DNA of 64,000 nucleotides from Lanius collurio (Eukaryota > Chordata > Aves > Passeriformes > Laniidae): NCBI GenBank assembly GCA_020086605.1, contig JACBWW010000008.1, positions 26,115,441 to 26,179,440 on the forward strand. Reading direction: 5' to 3'. A model generated the notes under the pieces. That model saw only the letters and a program-made list of their open reading frames with translations. It did no database searches and was not told where the DNA came from. The translations under genes were made by a program, and so were the position numbers. Shown here piece after piece: positions 47,487 through 55,745 of this stretch; positions within the stretch are counted from its first letter, which is position 1; each line of letters begins with the position of its first letter.

Positions 47487-48560
47487 TCAGTAGGTAAAAC
47501 AAACAGAAAGGGTAAATGGTTTGGATTTTCTAAGGAAGCATTGGCCTCTTGTTAACTCCCCATTTTTCAAATTAAGAGGTGGGTGTGGAAGGGTAAGGAG
47601 TAGGGGAAAAGGGAAAACATTCAGGGAAAGGGAACAGCAGGAAGAGGGCAGCAAGTTGTTCTTCTGATGGTGTCTGGTGTCGGCACCTCGGCACCTCTTC
47701 CAAGCTGTGGCTTTGGGGTTGTCACTGTTTAGTGAGGTTAGATGTGGCTTGATGAACTTTGCTGGCACCCACTGTGGTCCAGCTGGGGTCGACAGAGCAG
47801 CATATCCCCTACCCCAAGCTAGTAACTTGAACGGACCCTCAGTTTTGTGAGTTTCAGGGTCTTTGACCAACATCATGTGGTAGACCTTGTGGAAGGCAAA
47901 TTTTCTTTCAATTTAGTTCTGGCTGAATTTTTTAAGTGCTGGGTGGGGTCAGGCTCTTCGAAGGAACAATTTTAAAAGTTATTGGTGAAGAGAGCCCTGC
48001 AGAGTCTCTCAATGAGAGAATTAGTCTCTGCTTCTCTGCTCTGCTGCTGGGCAAAGACTCTTTTGAGCATCTGATGGGTATGCTCAACTATGGATTGGCC
48101 TGTGAGAGAATAAGGGGTACCTGTACCGTAGTGAATTCCCCACATGTCAAAGAACCAGTGGACATCCTTCGATACATATGTGGGTCCGTTGTCTGTCTTA
48201 ACTTCTGCCGGAACTCCCAGAGTGGTGAATGCCAACAGAAAATATTTGATGACATCTATTGCCTTCTCTCCACAATGAGAAGAAGCAAAAGCCGCTCCCA
48301 AGAAGTTGTCTACGGAGACGTGGACATACTTAGACCTCCCAAATTCAGAGACATGAGTCACATCGGTCTGCCACAGCTGGCAGCCATTGAGACAGCATGG
48401 ACACACACCGGACTCTAGCGATGGGATCTGATGTTTCTGACAGTCTGGGCAAGTTGCCACAGTGGCCCTAGTTTGGCTGGATGAGAGATGGAACATGATG
48501 ACCAAAGCCAGAACATTTTATGGTAGAATCAATGGCTCAACTTTGTTTGTTGGAACATTC
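47487..48560 (-). pseudogene. pol: pol: integrase (broken)
   Basis: Integrase catalyses insertion of viral DNA into host chromosomes. In the frame starting at 48505, the zinc-finger cysteines are CPDC (residues 19-22) and the catalytic triad is intact: D48 in WQTDVTH, D105 in KTDNGPTY and E141 in IVEHTHQ, with exactly 35 residues between D105 and E141. The N-terminal histidines lie upstream near 48530-48545 but with a stop (TGA) between them, then a frame change. The C-terminal DNA-binding part (GPQWVPAKFIKPHL) appears in another frame from 47876, so at least one more frameshift separates it. The domain order is normal; the gene is dead. Confidence 0.88.
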
Positions 48561-49640
48561 TCAGTAGTGGTGCTAACTGCACTGGGGCAGCCAAGGCATC
48601 TGCATTCTGGTTCCCTTCAACAATAGGACCTGACAGATCGGTGTGCAACCTCACATGCATTACATAATAGGGTTGCTCCTGGTGGGACAGCAAAAAGACA
48701 AGGTGTGAGAGCAAGTCATATAATTTTGGATTTGATACTTTGAGCATTGAGTGCTCTGCTTTCTCTACCACTCCAGCCACATAGACCTAATCAGGGATGA
48801 TGTTTATTGGTTCTTTTTGGAATCGCTTGATGGTCCTGACTACTGTGGCTAACACTGCAATTTGAGGAGATCCCTCAACTACTTCAACATCTTTTTCCCA
48901 CTCAGATGTTTGGGGGTTCTTCCAAGTCTGAACAGACCAGTGAGAAGCCCCTAAACCACTAGTGAAAACTGTCAGGGGTTGGAGTGGTTTGTTAGTTCGA
49001 GACAATTTGGGAACTAATTTGAAATTCATATTAAACAATTTGTGTTGTGGATGGTGGCTAGAAAGTTGCCCTGGGTAACTATCTAGGGCAAACTGCAGGC
49101 ACTTGCTGCTCTGTAGAGCAAAATCAACATAATCTAATTTAAATAGCATGTAAAAGCTTGCGAATTCACACCCTGCGAGGACACAGAGGCAAGACCTGGC
49201 CTTCCTTATCAGTTGCACCATCAATTCTTGTGGCGTGGTAATGCTTTTTGGACAGCTGGTGAGGCAAGAACACCCACTCTATGATTAAGAGGGGGTCCTT
49301 GATCCTCTCATCCCACTGGAAAATAACGGGTTGCAGATGTGGTAGCTGGCCCATAGTTACAAATTTGAACTGCAGGTCTGGTTCCATCCAGTGGACCCGC
49401 CTGGTGGAAAGAGCTTTCTGGACCTTACCAATGGCGTCTCATGCTTCTGGTGTTAGGATCGGGGAGAATCCACACTGCTGTCACCTTGCAGTAGGTTAAA
49501 GAGGAGGAAGAGGCTTTCCATGGAGATCTCCAACAGGGGCTAGACCCACTTCACTGGACCGCACAGTTGCTGAAGGTTGTGGAGGGTCCGCGGCTCGTCA
49601 GCTATGGCAAGCTATTGGGGAGTGATGGTCGTCTCATGGA
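48529..49640 (-). pseudogene. pol: pol: RT thumb/connection and RNase H (broken)
   Basis: The end of RT, the connection and the RNase H domain that removes RNA from RNA-DNA hybrids. Segments are in different frames: one near 49387-49166, another from 49224 to 48787, then 48780 to 48529 after an in-frame TAG at 48783-48785. In the 49224 frame the first catalytic aspartate is replaced (VFTSGLG, where the family has FTDGSG), and the second acidic residue region reads QIAVLATV where the family has a glutamate (AELAAV). The last aspartate region (GNQNADALAAP) is intact. RNase H activity would be lost even without the stops. Confidence 0.82.
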
Positions 49641-49658
49641 TACGGAGACCAAAGTAGG

Positions 49659-50393
49659 TCAGGGGCACAAGCACTGGTTCTTGTCAGCATGGACTACAAA
49701 ACCTGCAGTTTGAATTGTTCGGATTGTCAAATCTAGGGTTAGGTCTAAGCATGTCTCGTCTGGAGTACACACAAGGACATCATCCATGTAGTGAAGGATA
49801 ATTGCCTTTGGACCCTGTTTCTGGACAGGGGACAGGACCAGTGCAACATACCATTGGCAAATGCTGGGGCTGTTCTTCATGCCTGTCACTGTCCAATGAT
49901 ATCTGCTCATGGGGGCTTGCTGATTAACAAACAGCACTGAGAAGGCAAATCTAGGAGCATTGCTGGGCTGTAGAGGTACGTGAAAGAAGCAGTCTTTGAT
50001 GTCTGTGACAGCTAACTTCCACATATGAGGGAACATTGATGGTGAGGGCATGCCTGGTTGCAGGGACCCCATGTCTTCCATAACTGCATTGATTTTACAC
50101 AGATCGTGGAGGAGACACCACTCATTTTGTTTTGGTTTTGAGAGAACAAACACAGGGGAATTCTGTGGGCTATTAATTGGAACTATGTGGCCCTTGGAAA
50201 GTTGCTCTTCCACGAGGGACTTGAGGGCGCGAAGCTTCTCAATGGATAACAGCCACTGTTCCACCCAGATGGGTGTGTCGGATAGCCAATTAATGTGTCG
50301 GTGGTCGTGTTCAGCAGTGGCCTGCCCTAAAAACCCTGGGCTGCTGGAATGACAACTCAAGTTCCCCATTGGGACAAAGTATCCATTCCCCAC
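49659..50393 (-). pseudogene. pol: pol: reverse transcriptase fingers and palm
   Basis: The longest open stretch of the provirus, 244 codons. It contains the RT fingers (NSPVFVLSKPKQNEW, about residues 78-92), the LLHDLCKINAVMEDMG segment (residues 94-109), the first catalytic aspartate (VTDIKDCFF, D131), GMKNSPSICQ (171-180) and YMDD at residues 202-205 (49779-49790). YMDD with these neighbours indicates a class II retrovirus. It lies in the -1 frame relative to protease and overlaps the protease end. The residues before GMKNSP read WTVT instead of the usual LPQ-type text, a likely inactivating change. The frame ends in the palm; thumb sequences follow in another frame. Confidence 0.92.
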
Positions 50394-51163
50394 AGGGTAA
50401 ACCCTGCATCGATAACAAAAGGCTGGACAGTAGCCGAATTTCCTTTTGGGCCTTGGATGGTCATATTTTGGGTGCTCCTTAAAGCAGTAGCTTTACCCCC
50501 AACCCCAGCAATGTTCCCAGCCACTGATTCAAGTTCCCATGCCTGGGGCCACTCTCTATGAGAGATCACAGAGATGTCTGCCCCAGTATCCACCATACCT
50601 GGCATGTGAACTCGCTCACCCCCTTGGCTAAACTCACACTCAAGGGTTGGCCGATTGGGTCCCATCACTTCTGCCCAGAACCCTTGTGGCTCCTGCTGGG
50701 TCATCAGGCAATCCTTTGGGATGACTCATACTTGTGCAATCATAGCACCTTCTGGAATAAAAAGAGGAGCATGAAAACATTCAACCAGAAATACAAGCCC
50801 CCCTCCCTCATCAGTGGTAAGGATGGATTGGATTCCCAGGTGCTCTGATGCTGCAAATCCTGTAACAAACATGTCTGACCCTGGCGGGATGGGTATCGTC
50901 ACTCAGGCCAGAACAGATCTGTCACCAATTTTTTTAACAAAGAGGCTGCAGGTCAGGATAATTGGCACTCTCTTCCCCAGTTTCCAAGTATAAAATTGAA
51001 CTGCTGCATCAGCTAGCTCAGACTCTGTCCAGTCCTGTAAAGTGTCCTTTTTCAGTGGTACAGCAGCTCCATTTATGTCTCCATTGTGGAGCTGTGTATT
51101 GCGCTGTCTGCTCAGTTTCCCAAGAGTGCTGCTTGGGTGTTCGGTCGGTGACTGCAGCAACAT
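50357..51163 (-). pseudogene. pro: pro: retroviral aspartic protease and upstream region
   Basis: The viral protease that cleaves the polyproteins. The frame from 50704 to 50357 has the active-site DTGAD at residues 39-43 (first codon at 50590) and a GVGG-type flap region (residues 67-70). Upstream, in the same frame, 51163-50903 encodes a stretch starting at the gag-pro overlap without recognisable motif; a stop at about 50900 and others up to 50704 interrupt it. The segment near 50750-50770 (FIPEGAMIAQV) resembles the end of the dUTPase-like domain seen before protease in some class II elements; this is tentative. The protease is in the -1 frame relative to gag and +1 relative to RT. Confidence 0.85.
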
Positions 51164-53015
51164 CCCTGCCTCGGGTGGCCTGAACCTAAAATGAAAGGCT
51201 CAGGCACAGGTATTACTGCCTGGGGTTCTTTGCATCCCTTTTCCCAGTGCCCCAGCTTCCCACAGCAGTGACACCTGCTCTGGGATGGAGACTTCCTTCC
51301 TTGACTGGCCACCCCCACTGCCCCCCCCCTTCTATTATTTTGAAATTTGGGGTTCATTAATACTAATTTTACACAGTTTTCTACCATTAGATTTACAGTG
51401 GGAGGAGTGTCTAAGGGTAGGGCTCTGAGAACAGCCTTGCAAGCTTCATTCGCATTGGAGTGGGCTGACACTCTTAGCAGCTGCTGTTGAATTCGTGCCC
51501 CTCTGTCTGTGTGCAGACTGCCTGTGTAAGGCGCTCTACAAAATCTACAAAGGGTTCTGATCGCCCTTGGAGGACTTGTGTGACGTGGATCTTAGGGGTG
51601 GCAGTGGTGGGAGTAAGGAACAGAGCTCTCTGGGCAGGGATGTTAGCAGCCTCATCTTGGGGCTTAGTCCAAGCCTCTTGCCCGCAGAGGTGGTCAGAAG
51701 AGAGCACTGACAGATTGCTCTGGTAGGACGCGAGAGATCTCGCAGTCTCCTTTTCCACATCCTCTCTCAGAGGAGATACTCAGTTTGGGAAAGGAGGCAG
51801 GACATGAAATTCTTTAGGTCATGAGTGTCTAAAACCCTAGGGGAGAAGGTGGCAAGAAGCAAGCTCCAGAAGTACTGAGACTCTCGACTGAACTCTTTGC
51901 TTGCTTTGCGCAGCTCTTTTAGGTCAGTATGGGGGAAGGGTTCCCACCAGAGGTATGCTGCAGTTCATTTGTAAACAACTGGTGCGGCTTGCACCTGATC
52001 TGTGTGCCCACTTCTGAGTCCCAGACCGTCGGAACTGGATGTAGGGAGGTAGGGGGTGGAGCTTTTGGGGCAGGGAGGAGCCGGAGGGGTGGAGCTGGGG
52101 GGGGCAATGAGGCAGGAGGGGCCTGATGCAGGAACGCACATTGATGCAAGAGTGGGAAGTGCTGATGGGACAGAGGCCGAGAGAAGGGGAGAGGAACAGC
52201 GGAGGGGCTGGTGGAGCTGTGTGAAGCCGCGGGAAACTGAGAGGACAAGGGACACATAATGGTGGACTCTTTGTCTTTTCCCACGATGGTGGGCACTACC
52301 ATGAGGTTGCAGGTGCCATCTTGGGCAGACAAAAAGGAATTAATGGGAGAGAAGTAGGATGGGGGGACTGGGGCAAGAAAGGATTGAGATCTTTAGGGGG
52401 TACAACAGACTCTTTCTCAGGCAGAATAGGGGATGAGGGAGAGGAGAAGGGGTGGAGGAAAGAGTTCAAGTTGGGATGCACATACCCAGCTTGAGGGGGG
52501 TGGGGAGCAGCCTCTGGGGAGCCGGGAAGATCAGAGCAGCCCTACGCCAACAGGCGGGATGAATGTCCAGGACTAATCCCGTTAGGAACACATGGAAAAG
52601 GAAAGCTGTGGGAGCCGTGGTGGAGCCCATCTGACCCCAGAGAGCCACACTGGGCAGAGTGGGGCCACAGCTGCGGGGAGCCGCAGGCAGGGGAAGATGG
52701 AGGGGAGCTGGGGACAGAACTGGGGTTGCCCTCCACCCTCGACTTTTTAAGAGTGTTTATAATGGCTGCATACAGGGGCATGTGTGGGTAAACCCCTTTG
52801 TCTCCCGTGGCACCCTCTTCCCCAAGCTGCTCAGCGACCCAAACCCAAAACATAGGATCTCGCACATGGTCTGCAGCAGTGGCAGGAAAGTGGTGAAAGA
52901 TCCACCTTATAAAGCTCTTCAGAAGCCCTTCAGAAAACTGAAAATCATAACCCTGAAGGCTACCCACCACAGGGACAGAGAAACTCCACTAAGCCAGGGA
53001 CATTTTACTCCCCAT
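51112..53015 (-). pseudogene. gag: gag: matrix, proline-rich region, capsid, nucleocapsid (broken)
   Basis: The structural polyprotein. The likely start is ATG at 53013-53015, followed by MGSKMS with a glycine for myristoylation. An in-frame TAG comes at codon 9 (52989-52991). Matrix sequence continues open from 52970 (FIRWIFHHFPATAADHVRD, residues 20-38 from there). A proline-rich spacer follows in shifting frames (52481-52296 and 52332-51919). Capsid begins near 51945 in another frame. The major homology region (QGRSEPFVDFVERL) is in the frame from 51758, a further frameshift lies near 51490, and nucleocapsid is in the frame from 51471, with one CCHC knuckle (C67, C70, H75, C80; 51232-51273). 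At least three frameshifts plus the early stop inactivate it. Confidence 0.9.
51115..51121 (-). promoter_or_regulatory. -1 ribosomal frameshift site at the gag-pro junction
   Basis: GGGAAAC on the minus strand, read in the nucleocapsid frame as G GGA AAC and followed at once by the gag stop TGA (51112-51114). This has the X XXY YYZ slippery form, and the protease frame is exactly -1. Betaretroviruses such as MPMV/SRV use the same heptamer at gag-pro. A downstream pseudoknot was not worked out. Confidence 0.85.
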
Positions 53016-53624
53016 GGCTTGTATCCTCCCACAGCAATGTAAAATGAAGAAAAAAAATCAATGGATTTCTTCCCCCCTCACCTGGAGCCACCAGTGCTGC
53101 ATGCCGAGCACTCCAGGGTTACTTATGGCAGGAATATCCCAGAACAAAAACCAGTAGAGGGTCCTCCTTCTTGCTGCAGGTCTCCAGGGAGGGGTATTGT
53201 AGCTTCTTGAAGAGCAGCACATGTGCAGTGGCAGCAGAGCACGCTGGCCACAGCGAGCATGCGGTGGCGAGCACGCGGTGGGGCTGTGCAGCACCGCTGA
53301 GCACTGGTGGCAGCGGAGCACACTGGAGCACACTGGCGGCACACGGTGGCAAGCACATGGTGGGGCCGGGTGACACCAGTGAATGCTAGCAGCAGCGGCA
53401 GCGAGCTACACACCAAAAACGGTGAGCTGTGCACCACAAGTGGCAGTGGCAGTGGCAGAGCATGCTTGGCAGCAGTGGCACCGCGTTCCACATGCAGGCG
53501 GTTGGCATCCAGTGACAACTCCCACTGGCTTCAGCTGGCGGGGACACCAGTCTGCCCCTCTGCAGGACAGGCAGGGTGACAAACAGCCGATCAGTTGGTC
53601 ACCTGCCCCGCAATGGATGCCAAC
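53016..53624 (-). other. 5' leader of the provirus with GC-rich imperfect repeats
   Basis: The untranslated leader between the 5' LTR and the gag start, about 610 bp. About 53215-53480 is made of short imperfect repeats rich in GGTGGC, GCAGCGGAGCAC and GAGCACACTGG variants (plus-strand reading). This part would normally hold the packaging signal and a splice donor for env mRNA; I could not point to either. The frames across it are chance. Confidence 0.7.
53605..53622 (-). promoter_or_regulatory. Candidate primer-binding site, tRNA not assigned
   Basis: Two bases after the LTR end the minus strand reads TGGCATCCATTGCGGGGC. TGG at this position is where a tRNA 3' CCA would pair. The rest matches no tRNA 3' end I can recall, so the primer is unknown or the site is mutated. 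Confidence 0.45.
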
Positions 53625-53821
53625 TGCTGCAGTGCCCTCTGGCTAGCACGCTGTCCCAGCCACTGGGCAATCTCCTGCCTGCTATGAGGGGCTGGACAGA
53701 AGCCGAATTGCGGCGCGGGAGGGCAGGCGAAGCACCGGCTCGGGTTCCCCTTGCCCACCAATGTTGAGGGCATGCAGAGGAGGTTGGATGGAAACGGAAG
53801 GACTCCTTTGTGGGGAGCGGG

Positions 53822-53827
53822 TTTATT
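53822..53827 (-). terminator. Poly(A) signal in the 5' LTR
   Basis: AATAAA on the minus strand, equivalent to 46666-46671 in the other LTR. Normally skipped in the 5' LTR. Confidence 0.7.
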
Positions 53828-53880
53828 GGAGAGAGAGAGAAATCCACGGAGAAAGCCGACACCACGTGGCTTGCAGGGGG

Positions 53881-53887
53881 TTTTGTA
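53881..53887 (-). promoter_or_regulatory. TATA-like box of the 5' LTR
   Basis: TACAAAA on the minus strand in GGGGTACAAAACCCC, which is also a short palindrome. A non-consensus TATA at the expected distance upstream of the poly(A) signal; identical in both LTRs. Confidence 0.5.
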
Positions 53888-54217
53888 CCCCCACAGAACA
53901 GGAAAACGCACAGTAACCAATAGAACATCAGCCAGGGCGTGTTACCGAGGCGGGGAGAAGGGATTGCAGCAAATGGCAGAAGGAGTAGGTGGAGGGGAGT
54001 AACAAGGGGCCAATCAACTACCAAGGAACACGGAACTCTCTGGAAAGACAACTGAATATGAGAAATAAGGGGAGGGGAGGGCTGCAGCCAATGATAAGTC
54101 ATGCAGTTATGTATTTTTCACAGCCTTTTGAATGCTTAAGTCTTTTGGGCTGCAGAAGCACCAAACCAATGGACTTTTTGGTCCACTTGATTCAGCTGTT
54201 CATGGCTCACTGCAACA

Positions 54218-54223
54218 AAAGTC
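54218..54223. repeat. Target-site duplication of the provirus, right copy
   Basis: AAAGTC directly after the right LTR, identical to 46463-46468. It shows that the two LTRs belong to one integration and that no rearrangement has removed either end. Confidence 0.85.
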
Positions 54224-54565
54224 TCGAGACTGTATTTTCTATAACCTACTATTACGCTGTTAGAATATTTGGGAAAATGTTTTCTTAAACAGAACAAACT
54301 TGCAATGATCTTTGTTTTCCTTCTTCAAAGCTGAATTTGTCAAAGAGTAATGAAAGCTCTGCTTCATGGTGGAGCCTTGCCAAAGAATCTTGCTTCTCTA
54401 CATCTGTTAACAGCTGTTCCTCCCATTTCAGAACTCAGGTTTGAGTTCCATTCTGCAGTACTCCAAAATACAACTCTGAATTCTCCTGTACCAAAGTCTT
54501 GAAACATGGTCCTTTACAGTATACAAATCGACAGATCACTTTACCACAAAATACACCATTCACTG
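54224..54565. other. Short unique stretch between provirus and CR1
   Basis: No gene or repeat is recognised in these about 340 bp. Confidence 0.5.
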
Positions 54566-54619
54566 TCACAGAATCACAGAATCAGTTAGGTTGGAAAAGA
54601 CCTCTGAGATCATCAAGTC
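54566..54619 (-). mobile_element. CR1 LINE 3' end (left part, interrupted)
   Basis: TCACAGAATCACAGAATCAG followed by GTTGGAAAAGACCTCTGAGA and ATCATCAAGTC: a typical CR1 3' terminus on the minus strand. The CR1 text breaks off at 54619 and resumes at 55349. Confidence 0.82.
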
Positions 54620-55348
54620 TGTAGCAGGTCATCTCGTCCCACAACAAGAGCTTATCTGTTGTTTGTTAACAGTCAGATAACTCAAACAGTACAAGCTGTC
54701 TTGTAGTGAGGTATTTTGGTGCCATGGGGTTAACAGTGATCTGGCATCTCCCAACTGCCAATAAACAGCTTACTGTTGGAGAGAGATCTGGAAGATAAGT
54801 TTGACTTCCGATTGACAGACACCTCACCTTACAAAAGCTACACCAAAATTTTCACAAACAGAAATATTCTACACATTTCCTGTAAATGTGTGGACTTTCT
54901 CACCTGAGCAGGGATGCCTGCTTTGCAGTTACTGCTCTCGAGGCTGAGCAAAGAAATCTGTGTACAACAACATTATTATTACTACTACTACTATTATTAT
55001 TATTATTGTTATTATTATTATTTTGCTAGTAAGTTACACTTGGCCCCTAATCCGTACTATTTCTTTTTCTAGTTTTAATATAGGTGCAACTTTGATATTG
55101 TGCACTGTTTTATGTTATGATGTAATCTATGAGTAGTTCTTTCTACTTTTATACTTTGCAGTAAGTAACTCTGATTAAGATCTTTTGTCTGTTATCCAAG
55201 GTCTGTTTAATAAATAATTATTTTATAAATAGACCTGATCTACCAGCCCTAGAATTTGCATGCCAGAGTGATTTCTTAAATTTAAGCAGTTGTCAAAAAT
55301 CCAAGTCTAAGGCAAGGCTTGTCTGAAGATCCCTCTCATCCTGTGACA
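54620..55348. mobile_element. LTR-like insertion inside a CR1
   Basis: A 729-bp block separating two parts of one CR1. It begins TGTAGCAGG and ends CTGTGACA, giving TGT...ACA ends. Flanks AAGTC (54615-54619) and GAGTG (55349-55353) are possibly a worn 5-bp duplication. The block has TATA-like sequences on the minus strand (TTTATAAAATAA near 55222) and AATAAA on the plus strand near 54768, so its orientation is unclear. It also contains an ATT/ACT microsatellite. No coding motif. Probably a solo LTR of unknown family. Confidence 0.45.
54971..55023. repeat. ATT/ACT microsatellite
   Basis: CATTATTATTACTACTACTA then ATT units with one GTT interruption, about 50 bp. A simple trinucleotide repeat inside the LTR-like insertion. 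Confidence 0.85.
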
Positions 55349-55745
55349 GAGTGTGACCTATGACCCAACACCATCATGTCAGCCAGACCTTGGCACTGAG
55401 TGTCACATCCAGTCTTTCCTTAAACACCTGCAGGGATGGTGGCTCCACCACCTTCCCAGGCAGTCCATTCTAATAGCTAATCATAGTTCTGTGAAGAATT
55501 TCTTCTTAACATTCAGCTTAAATTTTGTCTGGAACAACTTTAGACTGTGTCCTCTTGTTCTGCCACCAGCTGCCTGGTTGATGATGCTGACCCCCACCTG
55601 GGTACACTCTCAGGGAGCTGTAGAGAGTGATAAGGTCTCCCCTGGGCCTCCCCTTCTCCAGACTGAATGCCTCCAGCTCCCACAGCTGGTCCTGATGTTC
55701 TCCAGTCCCTTCCCCATCTCCATTGCCCTTCTTGATCACTGCTGA
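55349..55745 (-). mobile_element. CR1 LINE 3' region (right part)
   Basis: Continuation of the CR1 at 54566. Blocks in order on the plus strand: ACACCTGCAGGGATGGTGGC, CACCACCTTCCCAGGCAG, AGAATTTCTTCTTAACATTC, AGTGATAAGGTCTCCCCTGG and TCCCCTTCTCCAGACTGAA. These are typical of older CR1 copies. Similarity ends near 55745, at the 5' truncation point. Chance frames of up to 130 codons overlap it. Confidence 0.85.

Larger units (their letters stand above)
46469..54217 (-). mobile_element. Defective betaretrovirus-like (ERVK-type) provirus
   Basis: A 7,749-bp integrated retrovirus on the minus strand with two LTRs, a perfect 6-bp target duplication, a polypurine tract, and remains of leader, gag, pro, pol (RT, RNase H, integrase) and a fragment of env. 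The order and the three successive -1 frames (gag, pro, RT) are those of betaretrovirus-like class II elements. Single zinc knuckle, DTGAD protease, YMDD RT and D,D-35-E integrase are visible. Every gene is broken by stops, frameshifts or deletion, and env is mostly gone, so the copy is not functional. By eye the LTRs differ at about 28 of 590 sites, mostly near the ends, so the insertion is neither brand new nor ancient. Confidence 0.95.
53625..54217 (-). repeat. 5' LTR of the provirus
   Basis: 593 bp, TGTTGCAGTGAGCC...CTGCAGCA on the minus strand. Promoter signals: three CCAAT boxes in reverse orientation (plus strand CCAAT at 53917-53921, 54010-54014 and 54088-54092), a TATA-like TACAAAA (53881-53887) and AATAAA 60 bp further (53822-53827). 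This predicts a transcription start near 53855, an R region of about 50 bp and a U5 of about 180 bp. Near-inverted ends TGTTGCAG/CTGCAGCA. Confidence 0.93.

Noticed and set aside
47936..48418. A 160-codon plus-strand frame
   Set aside because: It is antisense to integrase, whose motifs (D,D-35-E) are clear on the minus strand.
52659..53042. A 127-codon plus-strand frame
   Set aside because: It is antisense to the matrix part of gag; no motif.
53395..53540. TGGTGTCCCCGCC on the minus strand at about 53540 as an alpharetrovirus-like primer-binding site
   Set aside because: It lies about 85 bp from the LTR end, whereas the site should start within a few bases of it, and only part of it resembles the known tRNA-Trp site.
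54971..55023. ATT/ACT tract as a CRISPR-like or telomeric repeat
   Set aside because: It is an ordinary trinucleotide microsatellite without spacers and without TTAGGG units.
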